A stretch of DNA of 64,000 nt from Solirubrobacter taibaiensis (GTDB lineage Bacteria; Actinomycetota; Thermoleophilia; Solirubrobacterales; Solirubrobacteraceae), in the NCBI GenBank assembly GCA_027587225.1, contig JAPDDQ010000043.1:1-64000 (forward strand), in the 5' to 3' direction. Every line of letters starts with the position of its first letter. The first letter of the stretch is position 1. Shown one piece after another: positions 33,264 to 41,998 of this stretch. A program made the translations under genes and the position numbers. Under the pieces are notes generated by a model. The model searched no databases. It saw only the letters and a program-made list of their open reading frames with translations, and was not told where the DNA came from.

Positions 33264-33767
33264 ATGATCCGTCGCATCTTCGCGCTCGCCGCGCTCGGCT
33301 CCATCGCCTTCGCCGCGCCCGCCCTCGCCGCCCCCAAGGCGAACACCATCACCGCCATCGGCGGCATGAAGGTCAAGGCCAACGGCTACGTCCAGGACGA
33401 CCAGCGCTGGGACGCCGACAAGTACACCGTCAAGTCGGGCGCCACCGTCACGCTGCGCGACAAGTCCACGATGGGTCAGCCGCACTCGCTCTCGCTGATC
33501 GCGAAGAAGCCCAAGGGCGACCAGGCGATCATGGAGTGCAAGGCGTGCGGGCCGCTCATGGAGGCCCACGAGGCCAACCCGGAGACGATGGAGGCCGGCA
33601 AGGAGCTCGTCGAGGCCGGCGCTGACGGCTTCGACGCCGCCGGCGACTCGATCTGGCTGCCGTCCAAGGGCAAGGTGACGTTCAAGGTCACTGCGAAGAA
33701 GGGCGCCAAGCTCGCCTTCGTGTGCGCCATCCACCCGTGGATGCTGGCCGAGATCGCCGTCAAGTGA
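33264..33767 (+). CDS. Secreted cupredoxin-domain protein
   Basis: 167 residues from ATG 33264; in-frame ATGs at 33255 and 33228 are possible. The signal peptide ends at ALAAP (about 22). The copper site is suggested by PHSLSL and the C-terminal CAIHPWML cluster (C-x-x-H-x-x-M). Between them lies an insert with CKACG and an acidic helix (about 90-125) not present in simple plastocyanins. Probably an extracellular electron carrier related to those at 18215 and 19194, though not adjacent to them. Confidence 0.82.
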   Translation: MIRRIFALAALGSIAFAAPALAAPKANTITAIGGMKVKANGYVQDDQRWDADKYTVKSGATVTLRDKSTMGQPHSLSLIAKKPKGDQAIMECKACGPLMEAHEANPETMEAGKELVEAGADGFDAAGDSIWLPSKGKVTFKVTAKKGAKLAFVCAIHPWMLAEIAVK

Positions 33768-33774
33768 GCACAGC

Positions 33775-33797
33775 GGGGCGGGCGTGCAGCCCGCCCC
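33775..33797. terminator. Hairpin terminator after the cupredoxin gene
   Basis: GGGGCGGGC and GCCCGCCCC form a perfect 9-bp stem around GTGCA, between the convergent cupredoxin and serine protease genes. There is only a short T-containing stretch downstream on the plus strand (CGCGTTTCT). It is likely to serve both genes. Confidence 0.7.
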
Positions 33798-33809
33798 GTG
33801 CTCGCGTTT

Positions 33810-34688
33810 CTAGCCCGCGGAAGCCGCGTTGTAGAGCGACTGCGCGACGGAGCCCTGGTAGGGCCCGTACATCACGTCCGGCTGATTGCCGTAGCCGTAC
33901 GAGTTCACGCTCACGACGTTCGAGCCGACGACCCAGCCGCCGCCCGAGGACCCACCGGTCATGTCGCAGCCGATGCCCAGCGTCGGCGGGTTCGCATCCG
34001 TGTCGCTGGTCTGCAGCGGCGAGTTGCAGCGCCACAGGCGCTCACCGTCGAACGGCGGCGCGGCCGGATAGCCGTAGGACTGGTAGTTCTGGTTGCGCGC
34101 CGAGTTGAACGCGATCCCGCGACCGCCGACGCGGTCGGTGAGCGCCGTGCCGCCGGCGGGCGCGACGACCGCCGCACCGAGGTCGTAGCTGAAGTCACCC
34201 GAGTTGCCCCAGGCGCTGGTGGTGAAGAGGTTCTCGGCCACGAAGGCGCCCAGCGGCGCCGCGCCGTCCTTGTAGGCCGGCACGAACTGCCAGTTGGTGG
34301 CGAACGCGCCCGGGCCCTCGTTGACGCAGTGGCCCGCGGTCCACACCACGGACTTGTTGCCGCTCAGCAGCGCGGTGCCGGAGCACACGTAGTCGCCCCC
34401 GCCGAGCGTGAAGAACACCTTGCCGTGCGTGGAGGTCGGCGCCTGTGTGTAGGGCGTCGTGATCTCCTCCGAGGTCCACGGCAGCGGAGCCGCTTCGGCC
34501 TTGGCCTGCTCTGCAGTCCCCCCGAACTGCAGCTCAGCCGGCTTGGCCGATTCCATCCGCTCGGGGGTCCAATAGTTGACCACCGAGCTCGCCGACTGGC
34601 TGACCTCCTTGCTCTCGACCCGCGCCTCAGCGCTGGATGCGGTCAGCAAAAGGCATGCCAGCATCGCCGGCGTTGTGAAACGTCGCAA
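33810..34688 (-). CDS. Secreted trypsin-like serine protease (S1/V8 type)
   Basis: 292 residues with a signal peptide (about 1-22) and a probable propeptide to about 80. The catalytic triad is visible: His in TAGHCV (about 117), Asp in SYDLGAAVV and Ser in DMTGGSSGGGW (about 249). Cysteines near the His and before the Ser (GIGCDMTGGSS) could form a disulfide. Resembles extracellular glutamyl-endopeptidase-like proteases. It stands alone on the minus strand, with its own terminator shared with the cupredoxin gene. Confidence 0.88.
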   Translation of the reverse strand: MRRFTTPAMLACLLLTASSAEARVESKEVSQSASSVVNYWTPERMESAKPAELQFGGTAEQAKAEAAPLPWTSEEITTPYTQAPTSTHGKVFFTLGGGDYVCSGTALLSGNKSVVWTAGHCVNEGPGAFATNWQFVPAYKDGAAPLGAFVAENLFTTSAWGNSGDFSYDLGAAVVAPAGGTALTDRVGGRGIAFNSARNQNYQSYGYPAAPPFDGERLWRCNSPLQTSDTDANPPTLGIGCDMTGGSSGGGWVVGSNVVSVNSYGYGNQPDVMYGPYQGSVAQSLYNAASAG

Positions 34689-34760
34689 AACGTCTGCCTC
34701 CCATTTCCCACGCGCTCAAGCACCCCTGCACGAGCACGTGATTGATGTGACTAAGGCAGC

Positions 34761-35522
34761 CTAGCGCGAGGAAACGCGACGGTATTTCGCTACGGCCAAC
34801 GGCGCGAACACAATGGTCAGACCGATCGACCACAACGTCGCGCCCCACACGGAATTGCCCGCTGGAGTGCCGACGAAGAGATGGCGCATCGCATCTACCG
34901 TGATGGTGAACGGGTTCACTTCGGCAAACGCTTCCAGTGGTGCCGGCATGTTTTCGATCGGCACGAACGCGGACGAGATGAACGTCAGCGGGAAGATCGC
35001 GGTGAACCCGAGTTGCTGTGCACTCTCCGCACTCGTGGAATACAAACCGACGAGCGCGAAGATCCAGCTGAAGGCGTAGCCGAACAACAGCAGCAGCAGG
35101 ATTCCGTAGAGCACCTCGGGGACGCTGGTGCTGAAGCGGAAGCCGACGACGTAGCCGACGGCGATCACGATGATCACGCCGAACACGTTCACGACCACGT
35201 CCGCGAGCGTGCGGCCCGCGAGCACCGCCGAGCGCGCCATCGGCAGTGAGCGGAAGCGGTCGATCAGGCCCTTCTTCATGTCCTCCACGAGGCCCACCGC
35301 GGTGAGCGCGCCGCCGAAGGTGATGTTCTGGACGATGATGCCCGGGATGAGCCAGTCCTCGTAGTCCATCCCCGTGTCGATCGAGCCGCCGAAGACGTAC
35401 ACGAACAGCAGCACGAACATGATCGGCTGCACCGTGTAGCCCACCAGCATCTCGGGCTGGCGGCGGAACTTGATCAGGTTGCGCTTGAGGATGACCAGCG
35501 CGTCGGCGACCATCTCAGGCAT
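34761..35522 (-). CDS. ABC-2 type exporter permease (DrrB-like)
   Basis: 253 residues, six membrane helices, with the ABC-2 family motif RFRSLPMARSAVLAGRTLADV and a long cytosolic N-terminus (LKRNLIKFRRQPEM). It pairs with the ATPase encoded immediately upstream (8-base overlap). Family knowledge: DrrAB-type pumps export drugs, lipids or polyketides; the substrate is unknown here. Confidence 0.9.
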   Translation of the reverse strand: MPEMVADALVILKRNLIKFRRQPEMLVGYTVQPIMFVLLFVYVFGGSIDTGMDYEDWLIPGIIVQNITFGGALTAVGLVEDMKKGLIDRFRSLPMARSAVLAGRTLADVVVNVFGVIIVIAVGYVVGFRFSTSVPEVLYGILLLLLFGYAFSWIFALVGLYSTSAESAQQLGFTAIFPLTFISSAFVPIENMPAPLEAFAEVNPFTITVDAMRHLFVGTPAGNSVWGATLWSIGLTIVFAPLAVAKYRRVSSR

Positions 35523-36459
35523 CGTCTTCGACCTCCTCCGCCGGGCGGCCGGTGAGGGTCATGAAGACGTCGTCCAGCGTGGGTCGGCGGACGGCGATGT
35601 CATCGATCGTCACGCCCGCGTCGTCGAGCGCGCGCACGGCGTTCGCGACCGGGATGTTCCCGGGGACGGTGACGAGCGGGAACTCGGCATGAACGTCGTC
35701 GCAGATGCCCTTCAGCGCTTCGATCGCCTTCGCCTCGTCACCCGTGTCGCGCAGCTTGACCTCGAGCCGCTCCCCGCCCATGCGGGCCTTGAGCTCGTCG
35801 GAGGTGCCCTCGGCGATCACCTTGCCGTGATCGATCACGCAGATCCGGTCAGCGAGCCGGTCCGCCTCGTCCAGGTACTGCGTGGTCAGCAGGACGGTCG
35901 TGCCCTCGGCGACACGCGCCTCGATCGTCTCCCACAGGCCGATCCGGCTGCGCGGGTCCAGACCGGTGGTCGGCTCGTCGAGGAACAGGACGGGCGGGTG
36001 CGCGACGAGCGCGGCGGCGAGGTCCAGCCGGCGACGCATGCCGCCGGAGTACGTGCTCGCGGGGCGATGCGCGGCCTCGCTCAGCTCGAAGCGCTCGAGC
36101 AGCTCGTTGGCGCGCTCGCGCGCGGTCGGCTTGCCCAGGTGGTAGAGGCGGCCCACCATGTCGAGGTTCTCGTAGCCGGTGAGGTTCTCGTCGACGGCCG
36201 CGTACTGGCCGGCGAGGCCGATGCGGCCGCGTAGCTCCTTGGCGTTCGCGCGCACATCCAGGCCGGCGACGCGCGCCGTCCCTGAATCGGCTTCGAGCAA
36301 GGTGGTGAGGATGCGGACGGCGGTTGTCTTCCCGGCCCCGTTGGGACCGAGCAGGCCCAGCACGGACCCGGCCTCGGCGCGCAGATCCACGCCGCGGAGG
36401 GCGTGCACCTTGCCGTAGGACTTCGTCAACCCCTCCGCGATGATCGCTGGGTCCGGCAC
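35515..36459 (-). CDS. ABC exporter ATPase (DrrA-like)
   Basis: 314 residues from GTG 36457-36459, beginning at the usual place for DrrA (IIAEGLTKSYG); a start at 36510 would add 17 residues. Walker A GPNGAGKTT, signature YSGGMRRRLDLAAALV, Walker B LFLDEPTTGLD and a C-terminal DrrA domain (about 235-310, with RRPTLDDVFMTLTG). It forms an exporter with the permease at 34761. Divergent from the M23 peptidase gene with about 60 bases between. Confidence 0.92.
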   Translation of the reverse strand: MPDPAIIAEGLTKSYGKVHALRGVDLRAEAGSVLGLLGPNGAGKTTAVRILTTLLEADSGTARVAGLDVRANAKELRGRIGLAGQYAAVDENLTGYENLDMVGRLYHLGKPTARERANELLERFELSEAAHRPASTYSGGMRRRLDLAAALVAHPPVLFLDEPTTGLDPRSRIGLWETIEARVAEGTTVLLTTQYLDEADRLADRICVIDHGKVIAEGTSDELKARMGGERLEVKLRDTGDEAKAIEALKGICDDVHAEFPLVTVPGNIPVANAVRALDDAGVTIDDIAVRRPTLDDVFMTLTGRPAEEVEDDA

Positions 36460-36519
36460 GAATCGCGCACCGTAGCGAAGGGTCGTCGGGCGCGAGGTAC
36501 GGTCTGGCACACTCTTTGG

Positions 36520-37701
36520 GTGCCGGTTCGAACCTTTGCAGCGCTCGTGCTGGTCGTGCTCGTGGCGGGATTGGTCGTCACGTCCGCGCCCGCGCAGAGC
36601 ACGTCGAAGGCCTCGGCGACGGCCGCGGTGATCACTGGCGACCTCGGGCGTGTGCTTCGCCTGCGGGCTTCGGGCGAGGATTCCGCGTCCAGCAGCGTCA
36701 CCTCCGACACCCCCGACGGGATCGTGCTCGGCGACGGGTTCGCGTCCGTCGAGACGTCGACGTCCTCGCTCTCGGCGGAGGCGACGGCGGAGGCCGACGA
36801 CCTCGAGCTCTTCGGCGGTCTGGTCACGGCTTCGATCGTGCAGCGCAAGGCGGTGACCACCGGCGGCAGCGTCAAGTACAGCGGCGTCGTACGCGGCCTC
36901 GTGTTCGGCGACGAAGAGGTCGACGAGGTCAAGGGCACCAAGACGTACCAGTTCCAGCAGGGCATCGTGACCGCCAACAAGGGCGGCGCCGGGCTGATCG
37001 TGGAACTCACGTCCGACGTGGACGGCATCCCCGCCGGGACGCGCGTCGTGGTCGCCGACGTGTCAGCGAAGGCTTCAGGCGGTGGCGGTGCGGCGACGCC
37101 GGAGCCGACCGCGACGGCGACGCCCACCGCAACGCCGGACTCCAGGCCTGAGCCGACGGCCACACCCAAGCCGCAGCGCAAGAAGCAGACGGCGCGAGAG
37201 CGGCTGATGAGCAAGCGCTTCGTGTTCCCGGTCGGCGGAGCGGCGACGATCGGCGGGCCGTTCGGCGCCCCGCGCGCCAGCACCGGCCGCGCCCACGAGG
37301 GCAACGACATCTTCGCCAACTTCGGCACCCCGGTCGTGGCCGTGGCCGACGGCGAGCTGGCCAACGTCGGCACGCTCCCGATCTCCGGCAACCGCCTGTG
37401 GGTCTACGCCGACAGCGGCGACCAGTTCTTCTACGCGCACATGTCCGCGTTCTCGGCCAACGCCGTCAACGGCCGCCGGGTCGAGAAGGGCGAGGTGCTC
37501 GGCTACGTCGGCAACACCGGCGACGCGGAGCCCACCCCGCCGCACGTCCATTTCGAGATCCACCCCAGCGGCGGCGACGCCGTGGACCCCAACTCGTTCC
37601 TGACCGCCTGGCAGAAGCGTGCCGGCTCCTCGTCCCGGCCCGACACGGCCGAGCGGCCAGGTGCCTTGGTCGAGGTCCGTGATTTCATCGAGGAGCAATG
37701 A
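36520..37701 (+). CDS. Secreted M23 family metallopeptidase
   Basis: 393 residues from GTG 36520, giving a clean signal peptide ending in APAQS (about 26). A beta-rich region (about 35-185) precedes a Thr/Pro/Ala-rich linker (about 190-225). The LytM/M23 domain (about 235-370) has HEGND (His and Asp zinc ligands), FYAHMS and HVHFEIH (HxH). All zinc ligands are present, so it should be an active peptidoglycan endopeptidase. Its stop overlaps the next gene (ATGA). The linker suggests wall anchoring or extension. Confidence 0.9.
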   Translation: MPVRTFAALVLVVLVAGLVVTSAPAQSTSKASATAAVITGDLGRVLRLRASGEDSASSSVTSDTPDGIVLGDGFASVETSTSSLSAEATAEADDLELFGGLVTASIVQRKAVTTGGSVKYSGVVRGLVFGDEEVDEVKGTKTYQFQQGIVTANKGGAGLIVELTSDVDGIPAGTRVVVADVSAKASGGGGAATPEPTATATPTATPDSRPEPTATPKPQRKKQTARERLMSKRFVFPVGGAATIGGPFGAPRASTGRAHEGNDIFANFGTPVVAVADGELANVGTLPISGNRLWVYADSGDQFFYAHMSAFSANAVNGRRVEKGEVLGYVGNTGDAEPTPPHVHFEIHPSGGDAVDPNSFLTAWQKRAGSSSRPDTAERPGALVEVRDFIEEQ

Positions 37702-38099
37702 GCGAGCCCGAAGCCGCCAAGCCATCGCTGATCGAGCGCCTGCGCGCCCAGCAGGCGACCCACCGCGACCGCTCGAAGTTCGTGCGGCTCGGGTTCATCA
37801 TCGTCGGCTTCACCGTGCTCCTAGGCGGGATCGCGATGCTCGTGCTTCCGGGCCCCGCATTGGCCGTGATCCCGATCGGCCTCGCGATCCTCTCGCTCGA
37901 GTTCGCCTGGGCGGCCCGGCTGCTCGAGGTCGCGATCGAGAAGGCCGAGCAGGCCAAGCAGAGCGCCAAGGAGACGACCCGCGCGCAGCGCATCATCGTG
38001 GCGGTCGCCGTCGTGCTGGGCGTGGCCGCCATCGGCGTCGCGATCGCCGTCTGGGGCATCCCGCACTGGGTCCCGGTCGTCGGCGGCTGGCCGGAATAA
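37698..38099 (+). CDS. PGPGW-type transmembrane protein
   Basis: 133 residues with a helical cytosolic N-terminus (about 1-28), two close hydrophobic helices (about 30-52 and 54-72) around LPGPALAVIPIGLAILSLEF, a charged helix rich in Lys/Glu, and a third membrane helix (about 98-120). The PGPxxxxxPxG pattern matches the Tmem_PGPGW family of unknown function common in Actinobacteria. Coupled to the M23 peptidase gene by ATGA, so a role in wall biology is plausible. Confidence 0.8.
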   Translation: MSEPEAAKPSLIERLRAQQATHRDRSKFVRLGFIIVGFTVLLGGIAMLVLPGPALAVIPIGLAILSLEFAWAARLLEVAIEKAEQAKQSAKETTRAQRIIVAVAVVLGVAAIGVAIAVWGIPHWVPVVGGWPE

Positions 38100-38127
38100 C
38101 GCGGTCGGGGCCACCGTCTGGCCCCGT

Positions 38128-38682
38128 ATGAGCTCGCCTGTCGCCACCGACGCCACGAGCGTCGCGCTGGCCAACTTCGAAGTGATCACCGCCGACACGG
38201 CCACGCTCGCCGAGGCCGAGCGCGTCGTCTCGCCCGATCACATCAACCACGAGGCGGCCAACGAGCCGCTCGAGTGCCGGCGGCCCGGCCCGCTCGGGCT
38301 CCTCGCCACCCGCGCCTGGCTGCGCTCCGCGTTCGAGCGCTTCGACATCGAGGTCCTCGACGCGGTCGAGAACGGCCCGCTCGTCGCGCTGCGCTGCGAG
38401 GTGACGGTCCGGCACACCGGCGACTTCGTGTTCTGCGACGCGGCGGGCGACGTCAAGGACGCGTTCCCGGCCACCCTGCGCGAGGCCACGATCGGCCAGA
38501 CGCACTGGTTCACGATCGTCGACGGCCTGGCCACCTCGCACCGCGCCGACCGCGACGACCTGGGCATGGCCGTCCAGCTCGGCTGGGTGCCGCCCAAGCC
38601 GCCGTTCCTGCTCGGCATGGCGCTCGCCAAGCGCCGTGTCCGGCGCGCGATGGCGCTCGGCACCGCGCCCTGGCAAACCTAA
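38128..38682 (+). CDS. SnoaL-like/ester-cyclase-type NTF2-fold protein
   Basis: 184 residues. An alpha+beta barrel of the NTF2/SnoaL type is suggested by HINHEA near the start, RAWLRSAFERFDIEVLDAVENG, VTVRHTGDF and THWFTIVDG. A Lys/Arg-rich C-terminus (about 155-184) is additional. Function unknown; relatives act on polyketides or are uncharacterised. The TAA stop falls in the outer arm of the double palindrome that follows. Confidence 0.7.
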   Translation: MSSPVATDATSVALANFEVITADTATLAEAERVVSPDHINHEAANEPLECRRPGPLGLLATRAWLRSAFERFDIEVLDAVENGPLVALRCEVTVRHTGDFVFCDAAGDVKDAFPATLREATIGQTHWFTIVDGLATSHRADRDDLGMAVQLGWVPPKPPFLLGMALAKRRVRRAMALGTAPWQT

Positions 38683-38727
38683 GGGGCCTGGCCCTTTATC
38701 TAAAGAGGGACAGTCCCTCTTTAGGTT
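38676..38727. repeat. Double REP-like palindrome between convergent genes
   Basis: Outer inverted arms AACCTAA (38676-38682) and TTAGGTT (38721-38727) enclose two hairpins. The first is AAGGGGCCTGGCCCTT, one C short of the perfect palindrome found in ispE. The second is a perfect 23-bp palindrome, TAAAGAGGGAC A GTCCCTCTTTA (38701-38723). The stop codons of both flanking convergent genes (TAA 38680-38682; 38721-38723 on the minus strand) lie in the outer arms. Looks like a REP pair (BIME) that may also terminate transcription. Confidence 0.85.
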
Positions 38728-39104
38728 CGGCGGTGCGACTCGACGCGCGGCGGCGCGCTGGGGCGGCCGTCGAGGTGGCCGCGGTCGTTGGTGCCCGGCC
38801 GGTGTGGGCGTGGGCGCCAGCCCTGGTCGCGCAACGCGTTGGCGATGCGCTCCGTGACCTCCCCCTCGCCGCCGGTCTGGGCGAGGGTGAGCGGCGGACG
38901 GTCGTGCTCGGCGCGCTGCGCGTTGATGGTCTTCTCCGCCCGCTTCCAGCTCAGCGTCACGTGCCCGCCGCCGGAGCGATGCCACTCGACCCCGGCGAGG
39001 GCGCGGTAGAGCTCCTCGTCGAAGTCGTCGGCCTGGACCATCTTGTGCAGCGTCCGCAGGTCTCTCAGGAGTTCGCGCTCGAGTGCCTCCGTGGATACAG
39101 CCAT
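38721..39104 (-). CDS. Hypothetical basic protein
   Basis: 127 residues from ATG 39102-39104. An N-terminal helical part (about 1-60) contains LERELLRDLRTLHKMVQADDF and a conserved-looking ALAGVEWHR. The C-terminus is Arg/Pro/Gly-rich and probably disordered. No family is recognised. The first 40 bases overlap the end of the cupin gene. The stop lies in the double palindrome. Confidence 0.6.
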   Translation of the reverse strand: MAVSTEALERELLRDLRTLHKMVQADDFDEELYRALAGVEWHRSGGGHVTLSWKRAEKTINAQRAEHDRPPLTLAQTGGEGEVTERIANALRDQGWRPRPHRPGTNDRGHLDGRPSAPPRVESHRRT

Positions 39105-39637
39105 GGAACCGGCGTACCCACTCGCGCGCCATGCACCACGCCGTCTCGGGACCGGCGGATCAAGGGCGCCATGAGCCACCGCTGGAGGCGGGCGGTGAGC
39201 CCCGGCGCGTGCGCCTCGTCGGCGTACGTGTGGGCGAGCGTCGCGAGGTCGCGCAGGTTGCGCGGCAGCCCACGCCGGTTCATCCGCCCGGCGTGCGCCA
39301 TCGCCACGACCTCGGTGAACATCGCGTGCAGCTCGAGCGCGGGCGTCACCTCGATCCGCATCCGCGCCTCCCCCGCGCCGGCGTTGGCGAACGCGTGGGT
39401 GACGCCCGGCGGGACCTCGATCACGTCTCCCGCCTGTGCGAGCACGGAGCGCAGCCCCAGCCGGAAGCGCACCTCCCCCGCGACGACCTCGAACCGCTCG
39501 GTCTGCGTGGCGTGCACGTGCGGGATCGGCACCTTGCCGCCCTCACGCAGCGCGAAGTCGAACGCAAGCCGCTCCGGCGTGACCTCGGTGAACGTGAACC
39601 GCTCGCCGGTGACCGGGTTCTCGAGGGTGGCGCTCAT
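39065..39637 (-). CDS. Cupin-domain protein
   Basis: 190 residues. A single cupin barrel (about 15-110) with the metal motif HVHATQTERFEVVAG (two His and Glu) and the second motif PPGVTHAFANAG (third His). A helical C-terminal extension (about 115-180) is rich in Arg. Probably a metal-binding dioxygenase, isomerase or sensor; the activity cannot be specified. The ATG overlaps the stop of the NmrA-like gene (39634-39637), and the hypothetical gene downstream overlaps its 3' end. Confidence 0.8.
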   Translation of the reverse strand: MSATLENPVTGERFTFTEVTPERLAFDFALREGGKVPIPHVHATQTERFEVVAGEVRFRLGLRSVLAQAGDVIEVPPGVTHAFANAGAGEARMRIEVTPALELHAMFTEVVAMAHAGRMNRRGLPRNLRDLATLAHTYADEAHAPGLTARLQRWLMAPLIRRSRDGVVHGARVGTPVPWLYPRRHSSANS

Positions 39638-40425
39638 GCCCAGGCCCCCGCGGCCGCGGCACGACGGGCGAACTCGCCGAAGTCGCGCGGGGCGCGGCCG
39701 AGCGCGCGGCGGACGCCGTCCTGGGGCTCCGCGTTGCGGCCGTCGAGCAACTCGGTGAAGAGGAAGACGACGAACTCGGCGAGTTCAGGCGGGGCAGCCT
39801 CGCTGTAAGCCGCCGGCGTGATGCGCGTGAACGTCAGCGGCTTGCCCGTGGCGGAGGCGATCTCAGCCACCGCTTCGTCCATGCGCAGCGCGCGCGGGCC
39901 GGTGAGCTCGTAGCTCTCTCCGGCGTGCCCGTCCTGCGTCAACGCGGCGAAGGCGACGTCGGCGATGTCCTCGGCGTCGACGAACGGCTCCGGGGTGTCG
40001 TCGGCGGGGAGCGCGACCTCGCCGCTCAGGACGCCGTCGAGCATGAAGCTCTCGCTGAAGTTCTGGGCGAACCAGGAGCAGCGCACGATCGTCAGTGGCA
40101 CGCCCGCGGCCGCGACCGCGCGTTCGGCGCGTAGGGCTTCCGGCTCGCCGCGCCCCGACAGCAGCACGATCCGGCGCACGCCGGCCGCCGCGGCCGCCAC
40201 CGCGAAGTCACCGACCGTCTCGGCCGCGCCGGGGATGGCGAGGTCCGGGTAGTAGGCGATGTACGCGGCGTCGACGCCGGCGAGTGCGGGCGCCCAGGTG
40301 GAGTGGTCGTCCCAGTCGAAGCCGGTGGCGCGCGAGGCGGGCCGGACGGCGAGGCCGGCCGCGGTGAGACGCTCGACGATGCGCGTGCCGGTCTTGCCTG
40401 TCGCGCCGGTGATCAGAGTGGTCAT
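39634..40425 (-). CDS. NmrA-like NAD(P)-binding protein
   Basis: 263 residues. An atypical short-chain dehydrogenase with TGATGKTGTRIVERL for dinucleotide binding, VRRIVLLSGRG, and YELTGPRAL, and without a clear YxxxK catalytic pair. This is typical of NmrA/HSCARG redox-sensor or quinone-reductase-like proteins. Divergent from an AraC-type regulator gene with a 78-base gap, the common regulator/target layout. Coupled to the cupin gene. Confidence 0.88.
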   Translation of the reverse strand: MTTLITGATGKTGTRIVERLTAAGLAVRPASRATGFDWDDHSTWAPALAGVDAAYIAYYPDLAIPGAAETVGDFAVAAAAAGVRRIVLLSGRGEPEALRAERAVAAAGVPLTIVRCSWFAQNFSESFMLDGVLSGEVALPADDTPEPFVDAEDIADVAFAALTQDGHAGESYELTGPRALRMDEAVAEIASATGKPLTFTRITPAAYSEAAPPELAEFVVFLFTELLDGRNAEPQDGVRRALGRAPRDFGEFARRAAAAGAWA

Positions 40426-40475
40426 GGACAGGATTGAACCGCCGCAGACCTAGACGCTCCATAGTTGAAATGCGC

Positions 40476-40489
40476 TGATGCATGCGTCA
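40476..40489. promoter_or_regulatory. Imperfect operator-like palindrome between the NmrA-like and AraC genes
   Basis: TGATGCATGCGTCA is an inverted repeat with two mismatched positions, located 15 bases before the regulator ATG and about 50 bases from the NmrA-like start. It is a reasonable binding site for the AraC-type protein, but AraC sites are more often direct repeats, so the call is tentative. Confidence 0.35.
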
Positions 40490-40503
40490 TCGTCCAAAGC
40501 GAC

Positions 40504-41424
40504 ATGGACGCCATCGCTGGACTCCTTGACGGCCCGCGCGCCCGCGGGGCTTTCCTCCTGAAGCTCGCGTTCGACCCGCCGTGGGCGCTGCGGATCCAGG
40601 ACGAGGCACCGATCGCCGTCATCTCGGCCGTGCGCGGCTCGACGCTGATCATCGCCGAGGGCGAACCGCCGGTCCGCCTCAACCCCGGCGACGTGGCCAT
40701 CGCCCGCGGCCCGCGGCCGTACATGATCGCCGACGACCCCGAGACGCCCGTCCAGGTGATCGTCCACCCCGGCCAGGGATGCACCACGCCGGACGGCCAG
40801 GACCTCAAGCTCGTCAACTCGCTCGGCACGCGGACCTGGGGCAACGCCGCGGACGGCGGGACCGTGCTGATGACCGGTGTCTACGAGTCCGCGGGCGAGA
40901 TCAGCGGCCGCCTGCTGCGCGCGCTGCCGCCGCTGATCGTGCACCGCGTGGACTCGCCGCTCGTGCCGCTGCTCGCCGACGAGATCGTCAAGGACGAGCC
41001 GGGCCAGGAAGCGGTGCTCGACCGGCTGCTCGACCTGCTCCTGATCGCCGTGCTGCGCGCCTACTTCGCCCGCCCCGAGGCCCCGGGCTGGTACCGCGCC
41101 TACGCCGACCCGGTCGTCGGCCCCGCCATCCGCATGCTCCACGAGGAGCCCGCGCACCCGTGGACGATCCAGGAGCTCGCCCACCGCATCGGCGTGTCGA
41201 GAGCCGCCCTCGCCCGTCGCTTCAACGACCTCGTGGGCGAGCCGCCGATGAGCTTTCTCACCAGCTGGCGGATCGCCCTCGCCGCGGACCTGCTGCTCGA
41301 GCCGGAAGCGACCGTCGGCAGCGTCGCGCCGCAGGTCGGCTACGGATCGAGCTTCGCGCTCTCAACCGCGTTCAAGCGGCTGAAAGGGATCAGCCCGCAG
41401 CAATACCGTGTCAGGGCGACTTGA
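40504..41424 (+). CDS. AraC family transcriptional regulator with cupin_6 sensor
   Basis: 306 residues from ATG 40504; an earlier in-frame start at 40465 would add 13 odd residues. The N-terminal cupin-like domain (about 1-180) has the DVAIARGPRPYMIADDP pattern of cupin_6 regulators. The C-terminal double helix-turn-helix (about 205-305) shows TIQELAHRIGVSRAALARRFNDLVG and the second HTH VAPQVGYGSSFALSTAFKR, ending in ISPQQYR. It probably controls the divergent NmrA-like/cupin operon; the inducer is unknown. Confidence 0.9.
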   Translation: MDAIAGLLDGPRARGAFLLKLAFDPPWALRIQDEAPIAVISAVRGSTLIIAEGEPPVRLNPGDVAIARGPRPYMIADDPETPVQVIVHPGQGCTTPDGQDLKLVNSLGTRTWGNAADGGTVLMTGVYESAGEISGRLLRALPPLIVHRVDSPLVPLLADEIVKDEPGQEAVLDRLLDLLLIAVLRAYFARPEAPGWYRAYADPVVGPAIRMLHEEPAHPWTIQELAHRIGVSRAALARRFNDLVGEPPMSFLTSWRIALAADLLLEPEATVGSVAPQVGYGSSFALSTAFKRLKGISPQQYRVRAT

Positions 41425-41998
41425 CGATCAGCAGCACGCCCGCGCCGACGGTGACCAGCGTCGAGGTCACGCCCTCCGCCGAGTAGACGAGCTCGGAGAA
41501 CTCGACGAGCTCCTTGGCGTGGGTGAGCGTGTTGTCGACGACGAGCATCCCGCGGTCGCGCAGGACGCGCACCAGGTCGGGCCAGTAGGCCGCGTAGTCA
41601 CGCCGCTCGGCGTCGAGGAAGACGAGGTCGAACGCGCCGTCCGCGTAACCGGACAGGGCCTCGGCCGCGTCCGCTGTGTGCAGGTCGACGAAGCCGTCCA
41701 CGCCGGCCTGGGACAGGTTGTCGGCGGCCTGGGCGGTGCGGTCGGGATCGATCTCGATCGAGGTCACGCGGCCGCCGACGGCTTCGGCCGCGTCGCCGAG
41801 CCAGATCGTCGAGTAGCCGTTGGAGGTGCCGATCTCCAGCACGCGCGTCGCGCTCAAGGCGCGCACGAGGACGCCGAGCAGCTCGGCGGTCTCGGGCTCG
41901 ACGTTGCGCAGGCGCTCGATGCGGTCGTCGCGCTTTTCGTCGTACGCACGGCCGTGCGCGTAGAGCTCGTCCAGGAAGGTCTGCCGGGTCGCGTCCAT
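41411..41998 (-). CDS. Class I SAM-dependent O-methyltransferase
   Basis: 195 residues of the O-methyltransferase family 3 type (catechol/caffeoyl-CoA-like): VLEIGTSNGYSTIWL for SAM, SIEIDPDRT, DLVFLDAERRDY (metal-binding Asp region) and MLVVDNTL. Substrate unknown. It overlaps the end of the AraC gene by 14 bases tail to tail, and begins one base before the aldo/keto reductase stop. Confidence 0.88.
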   Translation of the reverse strand: MDATRQTFLDELYAHGRAYDEKRDDRIERLRNVEPETAELLGVLVRALSATRVLEIGTSNGYSTIWLGDAAEAVGGRVTSIEIDPDRTAQAADNLSQAGVDGFVDLHTADAAEALSGYADGAFDLVFLDAERRDYAAYWPDLVRVLRDRGMLVVDNTLTHAKELVEFSELVYSAEGVTSTLVTVGAGVLLIVKSP

